From Afipia sp. Root123D2 (GTDB lineage: Bacteria; Pseudomonadota; Alphaproteobacteria; Rhizobiales; Xanthobacteraceae), in contig NZ_LMDP01000002.1 of the NCBI RefSeq assembly GCF_001425835.1, positions 1,024,828-1,088,827 of the forward strand: 64,000 nt of DNA, read 5' to 3'. The translations under genes were made by a program, and so were the position numbers. The notes beneath the pieces were generated by a model that was not told where the DNA came from, did no database searches, and worked only from the letters and a program-made list of their open reading frames with translations. Below are positions 28,245-37,949 of this stretch, one piece after another (position 1 is the stretch's first letter; the number at the start of each line of letters is the position of its first letter).

Positions 28245-28593
28245 GTCGCTGCGGAGAACGAAGCCGCACGGGATGGAGCATTTGCACCACCGCTCTTTCG
28301 ATCTCATTGAGCATCCTGAGGGTACCGAACAGCAATTCCAGGATGCATAAAGTCCACATCGGTGGCACACAGCGGACACTGAGGCCAAGGTTGTCCTTGT
28401 TTCACGGGCTGTTCGGCATCGTCAGGCGGAATTCAATCCTGTCTGGCAGCACCAGCCAACCTCCTGAAATGATTGATCGTTCCGCTCTGCGGAAGTCATC
28501 AAAAACATTCAATTTTCCAAATTTTATTAACCCCCTCCCCCGATACTGCGCCCGGGCTGAATTCGCTGAAGACGCCAAGGGGCGGGGGACATC
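28245..28593. other. Island right end and MCP upstream region
   Basis: 349 bases without a gene I can support. It holds about 190 bases of unassigned island sequence, the right direct repeat at 28432-28459, and then chromosomal sequence with an AT-rich patch (around 28500-28530) that may carry the promoter of the chemoreceptor gene. Confidence 0.6.
28432..28459 (+). repeat. attR, displaced tRNA-Thr 3' end
   Basis: Right copy of the 28-bp direct repeat, identical to the end of tRNA-Thr but without the rest of a tRNA upstream. It marks the chromosomal border of the island, 134 bases before the chemoreceptor start. Confidence 0.88.
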
Positions 28594-30759
28594 ATGGCTT
28601 TGCCATTTCAAATCGGAACACGAATCCGGGCCGGCGTAGCTCGCGTTCGGGAAGGCCTTGGCCGCATCAAGCTGGGTGTGCGCGGCAGCCTGTTTCTCGC
28701 CTTCGCGGTCATCGCCGCAATGGCGATCGTCATCAGCGCTAGCGCCAGCGCCCTGCTCGGCCAGCTCGGCGGCAGCATGGGCACGCTCAGCGGCCGTGAC
28801 ATTCCGCGCCTGGCCGCGAGCCTTCAGCTTTCCGCCCTGAGCAACGATCTCGCCGCCCAGGGGCCGGCGCTGCTCAATTCGGAAAGCGAGGACGCCCTGG
28901 TCGAGCGCACCAAGAACATGAAGAGCTTGCAGGCCGCCGCGATGGCCAAGCTTCAGGAAATCAAGGACCTCGGCGCCGACAGAACGGTGGTCGCCTCCCT
29001 GCAGGAGACGGTCAAGAGTCTCGACGACACCGCGACCAGCCTTGGATCTGCGGCGCGCGAACGTCTCGACCTCGTCGCCCAGCACAACTCGACGTTCGAG
29101 AATGCCCGCAAGGCGCACGCGTTTGCCGTCAACATCATCGGCTCCGCCGTCGACACCGCGAAAAGCAACATCAACACGATTCTCGCCAAGCCCGATGCCG
29201 ACCAGCTCGAAGCCGTCAAGGCAATGCGGGTGATCGACACGCTCGGCAGCCTGCTGGCCGACGTGAACTATGCCGCAAGCAATATCAACGGCGCGGCGAT
29301 CGCGACCACGACGGAAAAGATCGAGGATCTGCAGCACACCTTTGCGGTGACCAGGGACAGCATCGAGGGATCGATCAAGGCGCTCAGCCTCGACAACGGC
29401 AACAGCCAGATCGGCGATGGCGTCAAAACCCTGCTGGCGTTTGGCGACGGCAAGACCAGCGTCTTCAAACTTCGGCAGAAGGAGCTGGATTCTGCCGACT
29501 TCGGCAAGCTGATCCTCGACGAGACGCGCAAGCTCAACCTCGGCCTCGGCATGAGCGTGAAGCAGCTGACCGAAAACGTCCGGCAGGAAACCAACGCATC
29601 GACCGCGGCCGCGCAGGAAAAAATCTCGTTCGCAAGCATTGCGATGCTCGCGCTCGGTGCATTGACGCTGATCGGTTCGGCGCTGTTCGTCTGGCTCTAT
29701 GTCGGGCGCAATATCCTGCGCCGTATCGCCAACCTGCAGCACGCCATGCAGCGGCTGTCCGAGGGCGACCTTGAGGCCGAAGTGCTGCGCAGCCGCCAGC
29801 AAGACGAAATCGCCGTGATGGCACGAGCGCTGGAAATCTTTCGCGACAGCATGATCCATTCACGCAGCATGAGCGCCGAACAGGACAGGGATCGCGCCGC
29901 CAAGGCGGAGCGCACTTCGCGCATGGAGCAGCAGATTGTCGGATTCGAGGACAAGGTGCGCGCGGCGCTCGACGGTCTGATGCATTCAGCCAACTCGATG
30001 CAGACGACCGCCGAGGGCATGTCCACCAGCGCGGATCGTTCGAGCGCGCTCGCCAGCGCCGTCGCTTCCGCGGCGGAAGAAACCTCGGTCAACGTCCAGA
30101 CCGTATCGTCAGGCACCGAGCAACTGTCGTCGTCGATTTCCGAAATCAGCCGGCAAGTGACCAATTCGGCGCAGATCGCCAGCGCCGCGGTGGCGGACGC
30201 CGGCAAGACCGACGTCACGATGCAGGGCCTTGCCGACAACGCCAGCCGGATCAGTCACGTCGTCGATCTCATTCAGGAGATTGCATCGCAGACTAACCTG
30301 CTCGCGCTCAACGCAACCATTGAAGCCGCGCGCGCCGGCGACGCCGGGCGCGGCTTCGCCGTGGTCGCCGCTGAAGTGAAGAGCCTCGCCGATCAGACCG
30401 CGAAGGCCACCGAAGAAATCCGCTCGCAGATCGCCAGCATGCAGCAGGTGACCACATCGGCGGTCGGTGCGATCCGCAACATCGGCCAGACCATCGGCGA
30501 GATCAACGAAGTGACAACCGCGATCGCGGCTGCGGTCGAGGAACAGGGCGCGGCTACTCGTGAGATCGCGCGCAACATCCAGCACGCATCGGGCGGCACC
30601 ACCGAAGTCTCGAGCAACATCGTCGGCGTCAGCCAGGCGTCAGCGGATGTCGGCACGGCTGCCACCGAAGTGCTGACGGCATCCAGCGGATTGCGGCGTG
30701 AAGCCGATACGTTGCGCGCCGAGATCGACGCCTTCCTGTTGAACATTCGCGCGGCGTGA
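28594..30759 (+). CDS. Methyl-accepting chemotaxis protein
   Basis: A 721-residue chemoreceptor. A membrane segment at about residues 34-56 precedes a 290-residue, mostly helical periplasmic sensor domain, a second segment near 345-370, a HAMP linker ([20 protein letters not shown] near 375), then the cytoplasmic signalling domain. Its hairpin tip, [20 protein letters not shown] near residue 567, contacts CheA and CheW. No C-terminal CheR-binding pentapeptide is evident (ends LLNIRAA). The ligand is unknown. GGGGGA lies before the ATG. No che genes are nearby, so it feeds a chemotaxis cluster elsewhere. Confidence 0.95.
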   Translation: MALPFQIGTRIRAGVARVREGLGRIKLGVRGSLFLAFAVIAAMAIVISASASALLGQLGGSMGTLSGRDIPRLAASLQLSALSNDLAAQGPALLNSESEDALVERTKNMKSLQAAAMAKLQEIKDLGADRTVVASLQETVKSLDDTATSLGSAARERLDLVAQHNSTFENARKAHAFAVNIIGSAVDTAKSNINTILAKPDADQLEAVKAMRVIDTLGSLLADVNYAASNINGAAIATTTEKIEDLQHTFAVTRDSIEGSIKALSLDNGNSQIGDGVKTLLAFGDGKTSVFKLRQKELDSADFGKLILDETRKLNLGLGMSVKQLTENVRQETNASTAAAQEKISFASIAMLALGALTLIGSALFVWLYVGRNILRRIANLQHAMQRLSEGDLEAEVLRSRQQDEIAVMARALEIFRDSMIHSRSMSAEQDRDRAAKAERTSRMEQQIVGFEDKVRAALDGLMHSANSMQTTAEGMSTSADRSSALASAVASAAEETSVNVQTVSSGTEQLSSSISEISRQVTNSAQIASAAVADAGKTDVTMQGLADNASRISHVVDLIQEIASQTNLLALNATIEAARAGDAGRGFAVVAAEVKSLADQTAKATEEIRSQIASMQQVTTSAVGAIRNIGQTIGEINEVTTAIAAAVEEQGAATREIARNIQHASGGTTEVSSNIVGVSQASADVGTAATEVLTASSGLRREADTLRAEIDAFLLNIRAA

Positions 30760-31080
30760 TCGTCCATCACCACGGACGCGTGATGCCGGAATAGCGTCTT
30801 CAGATTGACTCAGTGCCGATGCATGGTCCTTGCCCTCACGGGCAGGGACCATTTTACGTGTGCAGGTCAAAACCCGACGACGCGAAACCGGGCGCGGCAC
30901 CTCGAGCGGCCGCCTCCCCTTCATTCGCCGGAACCGGCGTGTAGACCTGACCCGATTTTAAACAAATCTGCCGGCGCGCGCATGGCATCCATGCCGCCGC
31001 ACGTCACAAAACGCGAGATTGGGCTGGCGCGGTATGATTTGCCGCGTTAAGCCGATGGGGACAAACGCGATTGCGAGACG
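30760..31080. other. Intergenic region after MCP
   Basis: 321 bases containing the strong hairpin terminator at 30824-30855 and the upstream region of the MBL hydrolase. I see no coding frame with a reasonable composition and no clear promoter. Confidence 0.55.
30824..30855 (+). terminator. Intrinsic terminator after the chemoreceptor gene
   Basis: TGGTCCTTGCCC and GGGCAGGGACCA form a long stem with one bulge around TCAC, followed by TTTT. It lies 64 bases after the MCP stop. Confidence 0.8.
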
Positions 31081-32160
31081 ATGGACATCAAGACTTCTTC
31101 TGTGAAAACCGACGCCATGACCGCAGCCTCCGACGAGTTGCGCTATCCGATCGAGACTCCGCCAGCGCCCGATCAGGCGATCGAGGTCGCGCCCGGCGTC
31201 CCGTGGATTCGTCTCCACCTGCCGTTCCGTCTCAATCATGTGAACGTCTATCTGGTGAAGGATGGCGATGGCTGGACGCTGATCGACACCGGCATCGGCA
31301 ATGAAGCAACCATCGCGGCATGGACAAAGCTGTTTGAGGGTCCGCTCGCCGGGATGAAAATCACCCGCCTGATCGTGACGCATGCCCATCCCGATCACGT
31401 CGGCCTCGCCGGCTGGCTGGTCGAACGTTTCAAGTGCTCGTTCTACATGTCGCAGGTCGAATATCTGCAGGCGGTCTATCACCAGAGCCGCGGCACCGAA
31501 GATCGCGTGCTGAATCAGCGGATGTTCTTCCGCCGTCACGGCATGGACGAAACCATCACCGACAAGCTGCTGGGGCGCGGACAGGATTATCTCAAGCGCG
31601 TATCCAGCCTGCCGCCGTTCTATCATCGGCTGTCCGACCAGCAGGAAATTTCGATCGGGACACGCACCTTCAAGGTGATTACCGGCGGCGGTCATGCACT
31701 CGATCAGGTGATGCTGTACTGCGCCGCCGACAAACTGTTCTTCTCGGCCGATCAGGTTTTAAGCAAGATCTCGCCTAACGTCAGCGTCTGGGCGGTCGAG
31801 CCCGAAGCCAACGCGCTCGGCGAATATCTGACGTCGCTGGCGAGCCTGTCGCGCATGCTGCCCGACGACGTGCTGGTGCTGCCGGGGCACGGCGTTCCGT
31901 TCTTCGGCGTCAAGACGCGCATCAAACAGCTGGCGGATCATCACGAGGAACGTTGCCAGCTCATCGCCGATGCATGCCGCGCGGCGCCGAAAACCTCGGC
32001 GGAGCTGGTGCCGGTGGTGTTTCACAAGCATGTTCTCGACCCGCATCAGACCGGCTTCGCGGCCGGCGAGTTGATCGCCCACGTCAACTACATGCTGGTG
32101 GAAGGCCGTCTGGAGGCCGTTGAGCAGCCCGACGGCGTGGTTCGCTTCAAGGCCGTCTGA
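31081..32160 (+). CDS. MBL-fold metallo-hydrolase
   Basis: A 359-residue metallo-beta-lactamase-fold enzyme. The metal-binding box THAHPDHVGLAG (His-x-His-x-Asp-His) is near residue 100; further ligands are in TGGGHALDQ near residue 201 and LPGHGVPFFG near residue 266. The N-terminal APGVPWIRLHLPF and NHVNVYLV lead-in is typical of glyoxalase-II-like and RNase-Z-like hydrolases of unknown substrate; the C-terminal 90 residues form the helical extension seen in this subfamily. The start at 31081 has a modest GAGACG ribosome site; ATG 31117 is an alternative. Confidence 0.87.
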   Translation: MDIKTSSVKTDAMTAASDELRYPIETPPAPDQAIEVAPGVPWIRLHLPFRLNHVNVYLVKDGDGWTLIDTGIGNEATIAAWTKLFEGPLAGMKITRLIVTHAHPDHVGLAGWLVERFKCSFYMSQVEYLQAVYHQSRGTEDRVLNQRMFFRRHGMDETITDKLLGRGQDYLKRVSSLPPFYHRLSDQQEISIGTRTFKVITGGGHALDQVMLYCAADKLFFSADQVLSKISPNVSVWAVEPEANALGEYLTSLASLSRMLPDDVLVLPGHGVPFFGVKTRIKQLADHHEERCQLIADACRAAPKTSAELVPVVFHKHVLDPHQTGFAAGELIAHVNYMLVEGRLEAVEQPDGVVRFKAV

Positions 32161-32169
32161 TTGCGCCGT

Positions 32170-32183
32170 TTGATCTGGGTCAA
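32170..32183 (+). promoter_or_regulatory. FNR/FixK-type box upstream of hemA
   Basis: TTGATCTGGGTCAA fits the TTGA-N6-TCAA consensus bound by FNR/FixK2 proteins. It lies 150 bases before the hemA ATG; placed at -41.5 it would predict transcription starting near 32218. Oxygen-responsive, FixK-dependent control of hemA is known in Bradyrhizobium. Confidence 0.7.
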
Positions 32184-32319
32184 ATCCCCTCAGGGATTGG
32201 CTGTATTGACGATTTGCGCCTCGACATCAAACCTGGAAAAGCTCTAAAAGGCTGGTGTCGCGCTCGGTATACCAGCCGGAAGCCCGAGCCGACCCGTGTT
32301 CCCGTCCAGGGTTTTTGTG

Positions 32320-33546
32320 ATGGATTACAACAAGTTCTTCGATATCGCCGTCAACCGTCTGCATGACGAGCGCCGCTACCGCGTGTTTGCCGATCTGGAG
32401 CGCATAGCCGGCCGGTTTCCTCATGCAGTCTGGCATTCGCCGAAGGGTGAGCGAAACGTCGCGATCTGGTGCTCGAACGACTACCTCGGCATGGGCCAGC
32501 ACCCGAAGGTCATCGGCGCGATGGTCGAAACCGCGACCCGCGTCGGCACCGGCGCCGGCGGCACGCGCAATATCGCCGGCACCAACCACGCGCTGATCCA
32601 GCTTGAGCGCGAGCTCGCCGACCTCCACGGCAAGGAAGCCGCCCTCGTCTTTACCTCGGGCTATGTCTCGAACCAGACCGGCATCGCAACGCTGGCGAAG
32701 CTGATTCCGAATTGTCTGATCCTGTCGGATGCGCTGAACCACAACTCGATGATCGAAGGCATCCGTCAGTCCGGCTGCGAACGCATCGTGTTCCGGCATA
32801 ACGACGTCGCGCATCTCGAAGAATTGCTGCGCGCGCACCCGGATCGTCCCAAGCTGATCGTCTGCGAAAGCCTTTATTCGATGGACGGCGACATCGCGCC
32901 GTTGGCGAAGATCTGCGATCTTGCCGAAAAATATGGTGCGATGACCTATGTCGACGAGGTTCACGCCGTCGGCATGTACGGGCCACGCGGCGGTGGCATC
33001 GCCGAACGTGACGGCGTGATGCATCGCATCGACATTCTCGAAGGCACGCTGGCGAAAGCGTTCGGCTGCCTCGGCGGCTACATCGCCGGCAAGGCCAACG
33101 TCATCGACGCTGTCCGCTCGCACGCGCCGGGATTCATTTTCACCACGGCATTGCCGCCGGCGATCTGCTCGGCCGCGACCGCCGCGATCCGCCATCTCAA
33201 ATCGTCGGGCTGGGAGCGCGAGCGCCAGCAGGACCGCGCCGCGCGGGTGAAGGCGATCCTGACGGCGGCAGGTCTGCCGGTGATGTCCAGCGACACGCAT
33301 ATTGTCCCGGTTTTCGTGGGCAATCCCGAATTGTGCAAGAAAGCCTGCGATATCCTGCTCGAAGAGCACGGCATCTACATCCAGCCGATCAACTATCCCA
33401 CGGTCCCCAAGGGCACCGAGCGCCTGCGCATCACGCCGTCGCCCTACCATGACGACGTGCTGATCGATCAGCTCGCGGAAGCGATGCTGCAGGTGTGGGA
33501 GCGGCTCAACCTGCCGCTGCATGCGAAATCGCTAGCGGCGGAATAA
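32320..33546 (+). CDS. hemA: 5-aminolevulinate synthase
   Basis: A 408-residue PLP enzyme that condenses glycine and succinyl-CoA to 5-aminolevulinate, the Shemin route into heme typical of alphaproteobacteria. Landmarks: [19 protein letters not shown] near residue 52, [20 protein letters not shown] near residue 75, the PLP-binding Asp region [18 protein letters not shown] near residue 210, and the Schiff-base Lys in [16 protein letters not shown] near residue 246. [17 protein letters not shown] is the usual N-terminus, so I use the ATG at 32320, not 32296. The box upstream suggests raised expression at low oxygen. Confidence 0.97.
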   Translation: MDYNKFFDIAVNRLHDERRYRVFADLERIAGRFPHAVWHSPKGERNVAIWCSNDYLGMGQHPKVIGAMVETATRVGTGAGGTRNIAGTNHALIQLERELADLHGKEAALVFTSGYVSNQTGIATLAKLIPNCLILSDALNHNSMIEGIRQSGCERIVFRHNDVAHLEELLRAHPDRPKLIVCESLYSMDGDIAPLAKICDLAEKYGAMTYVDEVHAVGMYGPRGGGIAERDGVMHRIDILEGTLAKAFGCLGGYIAGKANVIDAVRSHAPGFIFTTALPPAICSAATAAIRHLKSSGWERERQQDRAARVKAILTAAGLPVMSSDTHIVPVFVGNPELCKKACDILLEEHGIYIQPINYPTVPKGTERLRITPSPYHDDVLIDQLAEAMLQVWERLNLPLHAKSLAAE

Positions 33547-33633
33547 CGCCGCCCCGCTTTTCCTTTCCGAGGTTTTGCTAGAGAGCCGCGCGCAATCCCG
33601 GCCGCTCGACGTGTTGCGACAACACGATGCGCA

Positions 33634-34227
33634 TCAGGTCGGCAGCATTGCGGGCGCCGAGAGCTTGGCCATGATCCGGGCGCGATGAACCTCGACGGTG
33701 CGCGGACTGATGCCAAGGCGCCTTCCTGCCTCCTTGTTCGACGCGCCACGCGCGATCTGCGCAAGCACTTCCCGCTCGCGCCCAGTGAGAAGCCGACGCC
33801 CCGGAAAATCCGCCAGACCGTCCGCGTGCCCGGCTATCGACTGGCGATAGTTTGCCACCGCCTCGCGCACCCGATCAGCCATCGCACTCGCTGAGAACGG
33901 CTTCTCAAGAAAATCCAGCGCACCGTTCTTGATGGCGGCAACCGCCGTGGTGATGTCTGACTGACCGGACATCACGATGATCGGCGGGGCAAACCGCCGG
34001 TCGGCCAGTTCTTTCAGTACCGCAAGCCCCGAACAGCCGGGCAGATGAAGATCAAGAATGACGCAAACCGGCGCGGCGATTCCGACGGCCTGGAGGAACG
34101 ACGGTCCGTCCTCGAAACTCCGCGTTGAGAAGCCGTCGATCCGGAGCAACAGGGTGAGCGCATCGCGAACCGAAGGATCGTCATCGACAATGAAGACCAG
34201 CGCATCTGTCGGTGAGGATGGGAGCAT
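33634..34227 (-). CDS. FixJ-family response regulator with frameshifted C-terminus
   Basis: A receiver (IVDDDPSVRDALTLLLR near residue 12; phospho-Asp in CVILDLHLPGCSGL near 55; Lys in FLEKPF near 104) joined to a LuxR-type HTH (LTGREREVLAQIARGASNKE, then SPRTVEVHRARIMAKL). After MAKL the current frame reads SAPAMLPT and stops. Removing two bases from the CTCT at about 33659-33662 restores GARNAADLMRIVLSQHVERP and a stop at 33578, the normal family ending. So a TC duplication has replaced the last helix. The ATG at 34227 sits nine bases after AAGGA. Its sensor kinase is not adjacent; the DNA-binding HTH itself is intact. Confidence 0.85.
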   Translation of the reverse strand: MLPSSPTDALVFIVDDDPSVRDALTLLLRIDGFSTRSFEDGPSFLQAVGIAAPVCVILDLHLPGCSGLAVLKELADRRFAPPIIVMSGQSDITTAVAAIKNGALDFLEKPFSASAMADRVREAVANYRQSIAGHADGLADFPGRRLLTGREREVLAQIARGASNKEAGRRLGISPRTVEVHRARIMAKLSAPAMLPT

Positions 34228-34431
34228 GTTGCCCATTCCTTCTTCTGAGTGGTAACTACATATTTATGCAACTAATGCGTGTATATGCTGATTCGCGGTA
34301 TTCGCCAATGGTTCGAGACGATTGGCCCACGAACCAATTTCCAACCGGCCGGAAAACGCCTTAGATGACACAAGAGCGACCATGATCGGGCAAGAGAGCT
34401 TGCCGGCCGGTTTCGCGAGGGAGCACCGCAG

Positions 34432-37400
34432 ATGCTGCAGAACGGGGTCGTGATCGCAGCCGCGTTCGGCTACATCGGACTTCTGTTCGTGATCGCTTTC
34501 TATGGCGATCGCCTCAGCCAGTTCCAGCGCGCCCGCGCCGGCATCATGATCTACCCGTTGTCGCTGGCGATCTACTGCACGTCGTGGACATTCTTCGGGT
34601 CGGTCGGCTTCGCGACTCGTACCAACGTCGAATTCCTAGCGATCTATATCGGACCGATCTTGATGATCGCGTTCTGCAAGCCGCTGACCCTGCGCGTTAT
34701 CGAACTCGCCAAATCGCAAAATATCACATCGATCGCTGACTTCGTCGCCTCGCGTTACGGCAAGAGCCAGGCAGTTGCGGCGATCGCCGCGATGATCGCG
34801 ATCATCGGATCGGTGCCGTATATCGCGCTTCAGCTCAAGGCCGTGGCCTCGTCGCTCGAAACCATTCTGAGCAGCGACCAGGACGTTTCCAAGATTCCGT
34901 TCGCCGGCGACATCGCCCTGTTCGTGACATTGGCGCTGGCACTGTTTGCCGTCCTGTTCGGAACACGCCAGTCGGACGCGACCGAACACCAGCACGGCCT
35001 GATGCTCGCGGTCGCGACCGAGTCCATCGTCAAGCTGGTCGCGTTCCTCGCCGCCGGCATTTTCGTCACCTTCTACATGTTCGGCCCCGTCGACCTGATC
35101 GAGCGTGCGATGAAAACGCCGGAGGCGTTGCGCGCCATCGACTATTCGCCGTCGATCGGCAATTTCCTCGCGATGACGCTGCTGTCGTTCTTCGCCATCC
35201 TGCTGCTACCGCGCCAGTTTCACGTCAGCGTCGTCGAGAATTCCAGCGAAGAGGAAGTCGACCGGGCGCAGTGGCTGTTCCCGCTCTATCTGATCGTGAT
35301 CAACATCTTCGTCATCCCGATCGCGCTGGCCGGATTGATTACCTTCCCGTTCGGCGCCGTCGACAGCGACATGTTCGTGCTGGCGTTGCCGATCGAGGCG
35401 GGGTCGCCGATCATGAGCGTCATCGTGTTCATCGGCGGATTGTCGGCGGCGACCGCAATGGTGATCGTCGAATGCGTGGCACTGGCGATCATGGTGTCGA
35501 ACGACATCGTCGTGCCACTAGTGCTGCAGCGCGGGGCGTCGTCCCCGACAGCGCGGCCGGATTTCGGCGGCTTCCTCCTGAAGGTTCGCCGCGCCGCAAT
35601 CTTTGCCATCATGCTGATGGCTTATTTCTATTACCAGGCGCTGGCCAACATTCACCTCGTCGCCATCGGTCTGCTGTCCTTCGCGGCGATCGCGCAGCTT
35701 GCCCCCGCCTTTTTTGGCGGCCTGATCTGGCGCCGGGCAACCGCACGCGGCGCGCTGGGCGGCATGCTGGTCGGCTTCGCGGTGTGGGCTTACACGCTGT
35801 TCCTGCCGAGTTTCGCCGACGTCTATCCGCTCGGCACCTTATGGCTCAAGGAAGGGCTGTTCGGGATCGCGGCGCTGCGGCCGCAGAACCTGTTCGGCAG
35901 CGAGTTGCCGCCGCTGATCCACGGCGTGCTCTGGAGCCTGTCGCTCAACGTGCTGAGCTACATCGTGCTGTCGCTATGGCGGCAGCCGACGTCGATCGAG
36001 CGATTGCAGGCGGACCTGTTCGTGCACAGCGAATTGACGCCTATGGCGCCGAATTTCAAGCGCTGGCGCACCACCGTGACGGTGCAGGATTTGCTCAGCA
36101 CGGTGGCGCAATATCTCGGCCCGGATCGCGCGTCGCGGTCGTTCGAGGCGTTCGCAGCGACCAATCGAGTCAATATCGACCGAGGTTCACCTGCCGACTT
36201 TCAGTTGCTGCGCCACGCCGAACATCTGATCGCCTCGTCGATCGGCGCCGCGTCGTCGCGGCTGGTGATGTCGCTGCTGCTGCGCAAGCGCGCGGTTTCC
36301 GCCAAGGCGGCGCTGAAGCTGCTCGACGACGCTCATGCCGCGCTGCATTTCAACCGCGAAATGCTCCAGACCGCGCTCGACCACGTCCGTCAAGGCATCG
36401 CCGTGTTCAACCCGGAATTGCAGTTGATCTGCTCGAACCGCCAGTTCGGCGAAATCCTCGATCTGCCCGCCCATGTCGTGCAGATCGGCATCCCGCTCAG
36501 CGAAATCCTCGAATTCATCGGCAAACCGGGAAACGCAACTCGGGAGGACTATCTGCAGAAGCGCCTCACCGCCTACACCACCGACGGCGAGCCGTTCCTC
36601 GAGCGGCTGCCGGACCGTAACATGGTGATCGAGGTGCGGCCCAACGCCATGCCGGGCGGCGAACTGGTCGTCACTTTCTCCGACATCACACCGAGCTTCG
36701 AAGCAGCCGAGGCGCTGGAGCGCGCCAACGCGACGCTGGAAAAGCGCGTGCGCGAACGCACCGAGGAACTGACGCGCCTCAACAGCGAACTGGCGCTGGC
36801 CAAGATCACCGCCGAGGAAGCGAACATTTCCAAGACGAGATTCCTTGCGGCGGCGAGCCACGACATCCTGCAGCCGCTGAACGCCGCGCGGCTCTACGTC
36901 ACGAGCCTGGTCGAGCGCCAGAGCGGCGGCGAGAACGCGCGCCTGGTCGACAACATCGACGACTCGCTCGAAGCCATTGAGGAGATTCTCGGAGCGCTGC
37001 TGGATATTTCGCGCCTTGATGCCGGGGCGATGACACCGTCGATCTCGAATTTCAGAATGAGCGATCTGATGCGCTCGCTCGAGGTCGAGTTCACGCCGAT
37101 CGCGCGCGAGAAGAATCTCGATCTGACGTTCGTGCCGTGTACTCTCGCAGTTGCGTCAGACCGCGTTCTGCTGCGCCGCCTGCTGCAGAACCTGATCTCG
37201 AACGCCATCAAATACACGCCGAAGGGCAAGGTGCTGGTCGGCTGCCGGCGCGCCGGGACATCCCTCAAGATCGGAATTTACGACACCGGCCTCGGCATTC
37301 CATTCCTGAAGCGCGGCGAGATCTTCAAGGAATTCCACCGGCTCGATCAAGGCGCGCGCATCGCCCGCGGCCTCGGGCTCGGACTATCCATCGTCGAACG

Positions 37401-37938
37401 TATCGCGCGCGTACTGGGGCACGGCATCGCCATCGATTCGACCCGAGGCGGCGGATCGCACTTCTCCGTCACCATGCCGATCGCAAAGACTGTCACCCAT
37501 GTCGCGACGCTGACCGGCGCCAGCGCCCACCTTTCAGCCCGGACGCCGATGAGCGGCACCACCGTCGTCTGTATCGAGAACGACCGCGCGATCCTCGACG
37601 GCATGAAGACGCTTCTCAGGGGCTGGGACGCCAATGTGATCGCGACCGTTGATCCCGCTGCCGCCATGGAAGCCATCGCCGCTTCCGGAAGTCCGATCAC
37701 CGGGCTGCTCGTCGACTATCATCTCGATCGCGGCAACGGTATCGCCACCATCAGGGACATCCGCCAGAAATTCGGCGCGGACATTCCGGCGATCCTGATT
37801 ACGGCCGACCGCAGTCCCCATGTTCGCGAGGCGGCCCGCGCCGAGCGTATCGTGGTTCTCAACAAGCCGGTCAAACCCGCCTCCCTGCGAGCGCTGCTCG
37901 GACAGTGGCGGGCACAACAGATGGCGGCGGCGGAATAA
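34432..37938 (+). CDS. CrbS/MxtR-like transporter-fused hybrid histidine kinase
   Basis: A 1168-residue membrane sensor. Residues 1 to about 510 form a sodium/solute-symporter-like domain of some 13 membrane segments (GDRLSQFQRARAGIMIYPLS near 25, YCTSWTFFGSVGFATRTNVE near 49). A PAS domain spans about 645-765, then a coiled coil, the phospho-accepting His in AAASHDILQPLNAARLYV near 809, the ATPase (NLISNAIKYTPKGKVL, DTGLGIPF, GLGLGLSIVERIARVLG) and a receiver (phospho-Asp in LLVDYHLDRG near 1094). This architecture matches CrbS/MxtR and CbrA sensors that control acetate and carbon use. It converges with a LuxR-type regulator gene 11 bases away, its probable partner. Confidence 0.92.
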   Translation: MLQNGVVIAAAFGYIGLLFVIAFYGDRLSQFQRARAGIMIYPLSLAIYCTSWTFFGSVGFATRTNVEFLAIYIGPILMIAFCKPLTLRVIELAKSQNITSIADFVASRYGKSQAVAAIAAMIAIIGSVPYIALQLKAVASSLETILSSDQDVSKIPFAGDIALFVTLALALFAVLFGTRQSDATEHQHGLMLAVATESIVKLVAFLAAGIFVTFYMFGPVDLIERAMKTPEALRAIDYSPSIGNFLAMTLLSFFAILLLPRQFHVSVVENSSEEEVDRAQWLFPLYLIVINIFVIPIALAGLITFPFGAVDSDMFVLALPIEAGSPIMSVIVFIGGLSAATAMVIVECVALAIMVSNDIVVPLVLQRGASSPTARPDFGGFLLKVRRAAIFAIMLMAYFYYQALANIHLVAIGLLSFAAIAQLAPAFFGGLIWRRATARGALGGMLVGFAVWAYTLFLPSFADVYPLGTLWLKEGLFGIAALRPQNLFGSELPPLIHGVLWSLSLNVLSYIVLSLWRQPTSIERLQADLFVHSELTPMAPNFKRWRTTVTVQDLLSTVAQYLGPDRASRSFEAFAATNRVNIDRGSPADFQLLRHAEHLIASSIGAASSRLVMSLLLRKRAVSAKAALKLLDDAHAALHFNREMLQTALDHVRQGIAVFNPELQLICSNRQFGEILDLPAHVVQIGIPLSEILEFIGKPGNATREDYLQKRLTAYTTDGEPFLERLPDRNMVIEVRPNAMPGGELVVTFSDITPSFEAAEALERANATLEKRVRERTEELTRLNSELALAKITAEEANISKTRFLAAASHDILQPLNAARLYVTSLVERQSGGENARLVDNIDDSLEAIEEILGALLDISRLDAGAMTPSISNFRMSDLMRSLEVEFTPIAREKNLDLTFVPCTLAVASDRVLLRRLLQNLISNAIKYTPKGKVLVGCRRAGTSLKIGIYDTGLGIPFLKRGEIFKEFHRLDQGARIARGLGLGLSIVERIARVLGHGIAIDSTRGGGSHFSVTMPIAKTVTHVATLTGASAHLSARTPMSGTTVVCIENDRAILDGMKTLLRGWDANVIATVDPAAAMEAIAASGSPITGLLVDYHLDRGNGIATIRDIRQKFGADIPAILITADRSPHVREAARAERIVVLNKPVKPASLRALLGQWRAQQMAAAE

Positions 37939-37949
37939 GTGGGAAGGCG

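Larger units (their letters stand above)
24387..28459. mobile_element. 4-kb island integrated in tRNA-Thr
   Basis: Bounded by 28-bp identical direct repeats, the left one being the 3' end of tRNA-Thr. The first gene inside is a broken tyrosine recombinase pointing away from the tRNA, the normal layout of an integrative element. Cargo: a small envelope protein, a ChrA chromate transporter and an acyltransferase. The G+C content is visibly lower than outside: the 60-base lines at 27121 and 27361 have 29 and 32 G+C. With the integrase ruined and no other transfer gene, the island appears fixed. Confidence 0.85.

Noticed and set aside
24410-28431. Insertion sequence inside the tRNA-Thr island
   Set aside because: No transposase reading frame or terminal inverted repeats were found; only a tyrosine recombinase remnant is present.
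28402-29859. Minus-strand open frame of about 485 codons over the chemoreceptor
   Set aside because: Shadow of the MCP gene; crosses the attR repeat and has no domain.
32284-34236. hemA and the FixJ-like gene as a FixLJ locus
   Set aside because: There is no FixL-type PAS-heme kinase adjacent, so I do not assign the regulator as FixJ itself.
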